Below, piece after piece: positions 5,720 to 5,749 of a stretch of 5,749 nt of DNA; within the stretch, counting starts at the first letter, position 1; each line of letters begins with the position of its first letter. A model generated the notes under the pieces. It did not search any database. It saw only the letters and a program-made list of their open reading frames with translations, and had not been told where the DNA came from. The DNA is from Clostridiales bacterium. GTDB lineage: Bacteria > Bacillota > Clostridia > Oscillospirales > Acutalibacteraceae. Position numbers and translations under genes: made by a program. The stretch spans positions 1 to 5,749 of the forward strand of contig JAAYFA010000314.1 in the NCBI GenBank assembly GCA_012728445.1, given 5' to 3'.

Positions 5720-5749
5720 TTTCTTTCTCGCTCCACAACTGATTAAATA

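Overview
The window looks like a chromosomal segment of a low-to-moderate GC Firmicute, most likely a member of the Clostridia. The support for this is AT-rich intergenic regions, strong AGGAGG-type ribosome binding sites, sigma-A-like promoters, compact hairpin terminators and protein sequences of clostridial flavour. This placement is inferred from style, not from a marker gene. Every gene I can support lies on the minus strand, so transcription runs from high to low coordinates.

In the direction of transcription the layout is as follows. (1) A complete folC (5719-4430) encodes the bifunctional dihydrofolate/folylpolyglutamate synthase. (2) A very short transcription unit encodes a 34-residue, leaderless, amphipathic and acidic peptide (4329-4225). 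It has a near-perfect Shine-Dalgarno sequence, promoter-like elements, a 16-bp palindrome upstream and a 13-bp-stem terminator downstream. (3) A DapA/NanA-family class I aldolase gene (4009-3083) starts at TTG, behind a TTGACA-N17-TATGAT promoter and an inverted repeat in the leader. (4) A 500-residue extended short-chain dehydrogenase/reductase (2989-1487) has its own weaker promoter and a hairpin terminator. Its C-terminal extension looks like a treble-clef zinc finger that has lost most of its metal ligands. (5) The 5' three quarters or so of a GH27 alpha-galactosidase gene (1313 to the window edge) carries a CBM6/CBM35-like beta-sandwich spliced into the catalytic barrel. It sits behind a promoter whose start-site region holds a perfect 7-bp inverted repeat.

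Functionally, folC is a housekeeping gene. The aldolase, the reductase and the alpha-galactosidase could form a small carbohydrate-use cluster: galactoside cleavage plus oxidation or epimerisation and aldol cleavage of a sugar-derived acid. Each has its own promoter signals, however, and no transporter or regulator is visible, so the shared pathway is inference. The most unusual items are the unnamed amphipathic mini-protein, the degenerate zinc-finger fusion on the reductase, the aldolase whose substrate-site residues differ from true dihydrodipicolinate synthase, and the carbohydrate-binding insertion in the alpha-galactosidase. I see no tRNA, rRNA, CRISPR array, insertion sequence or phage gene.
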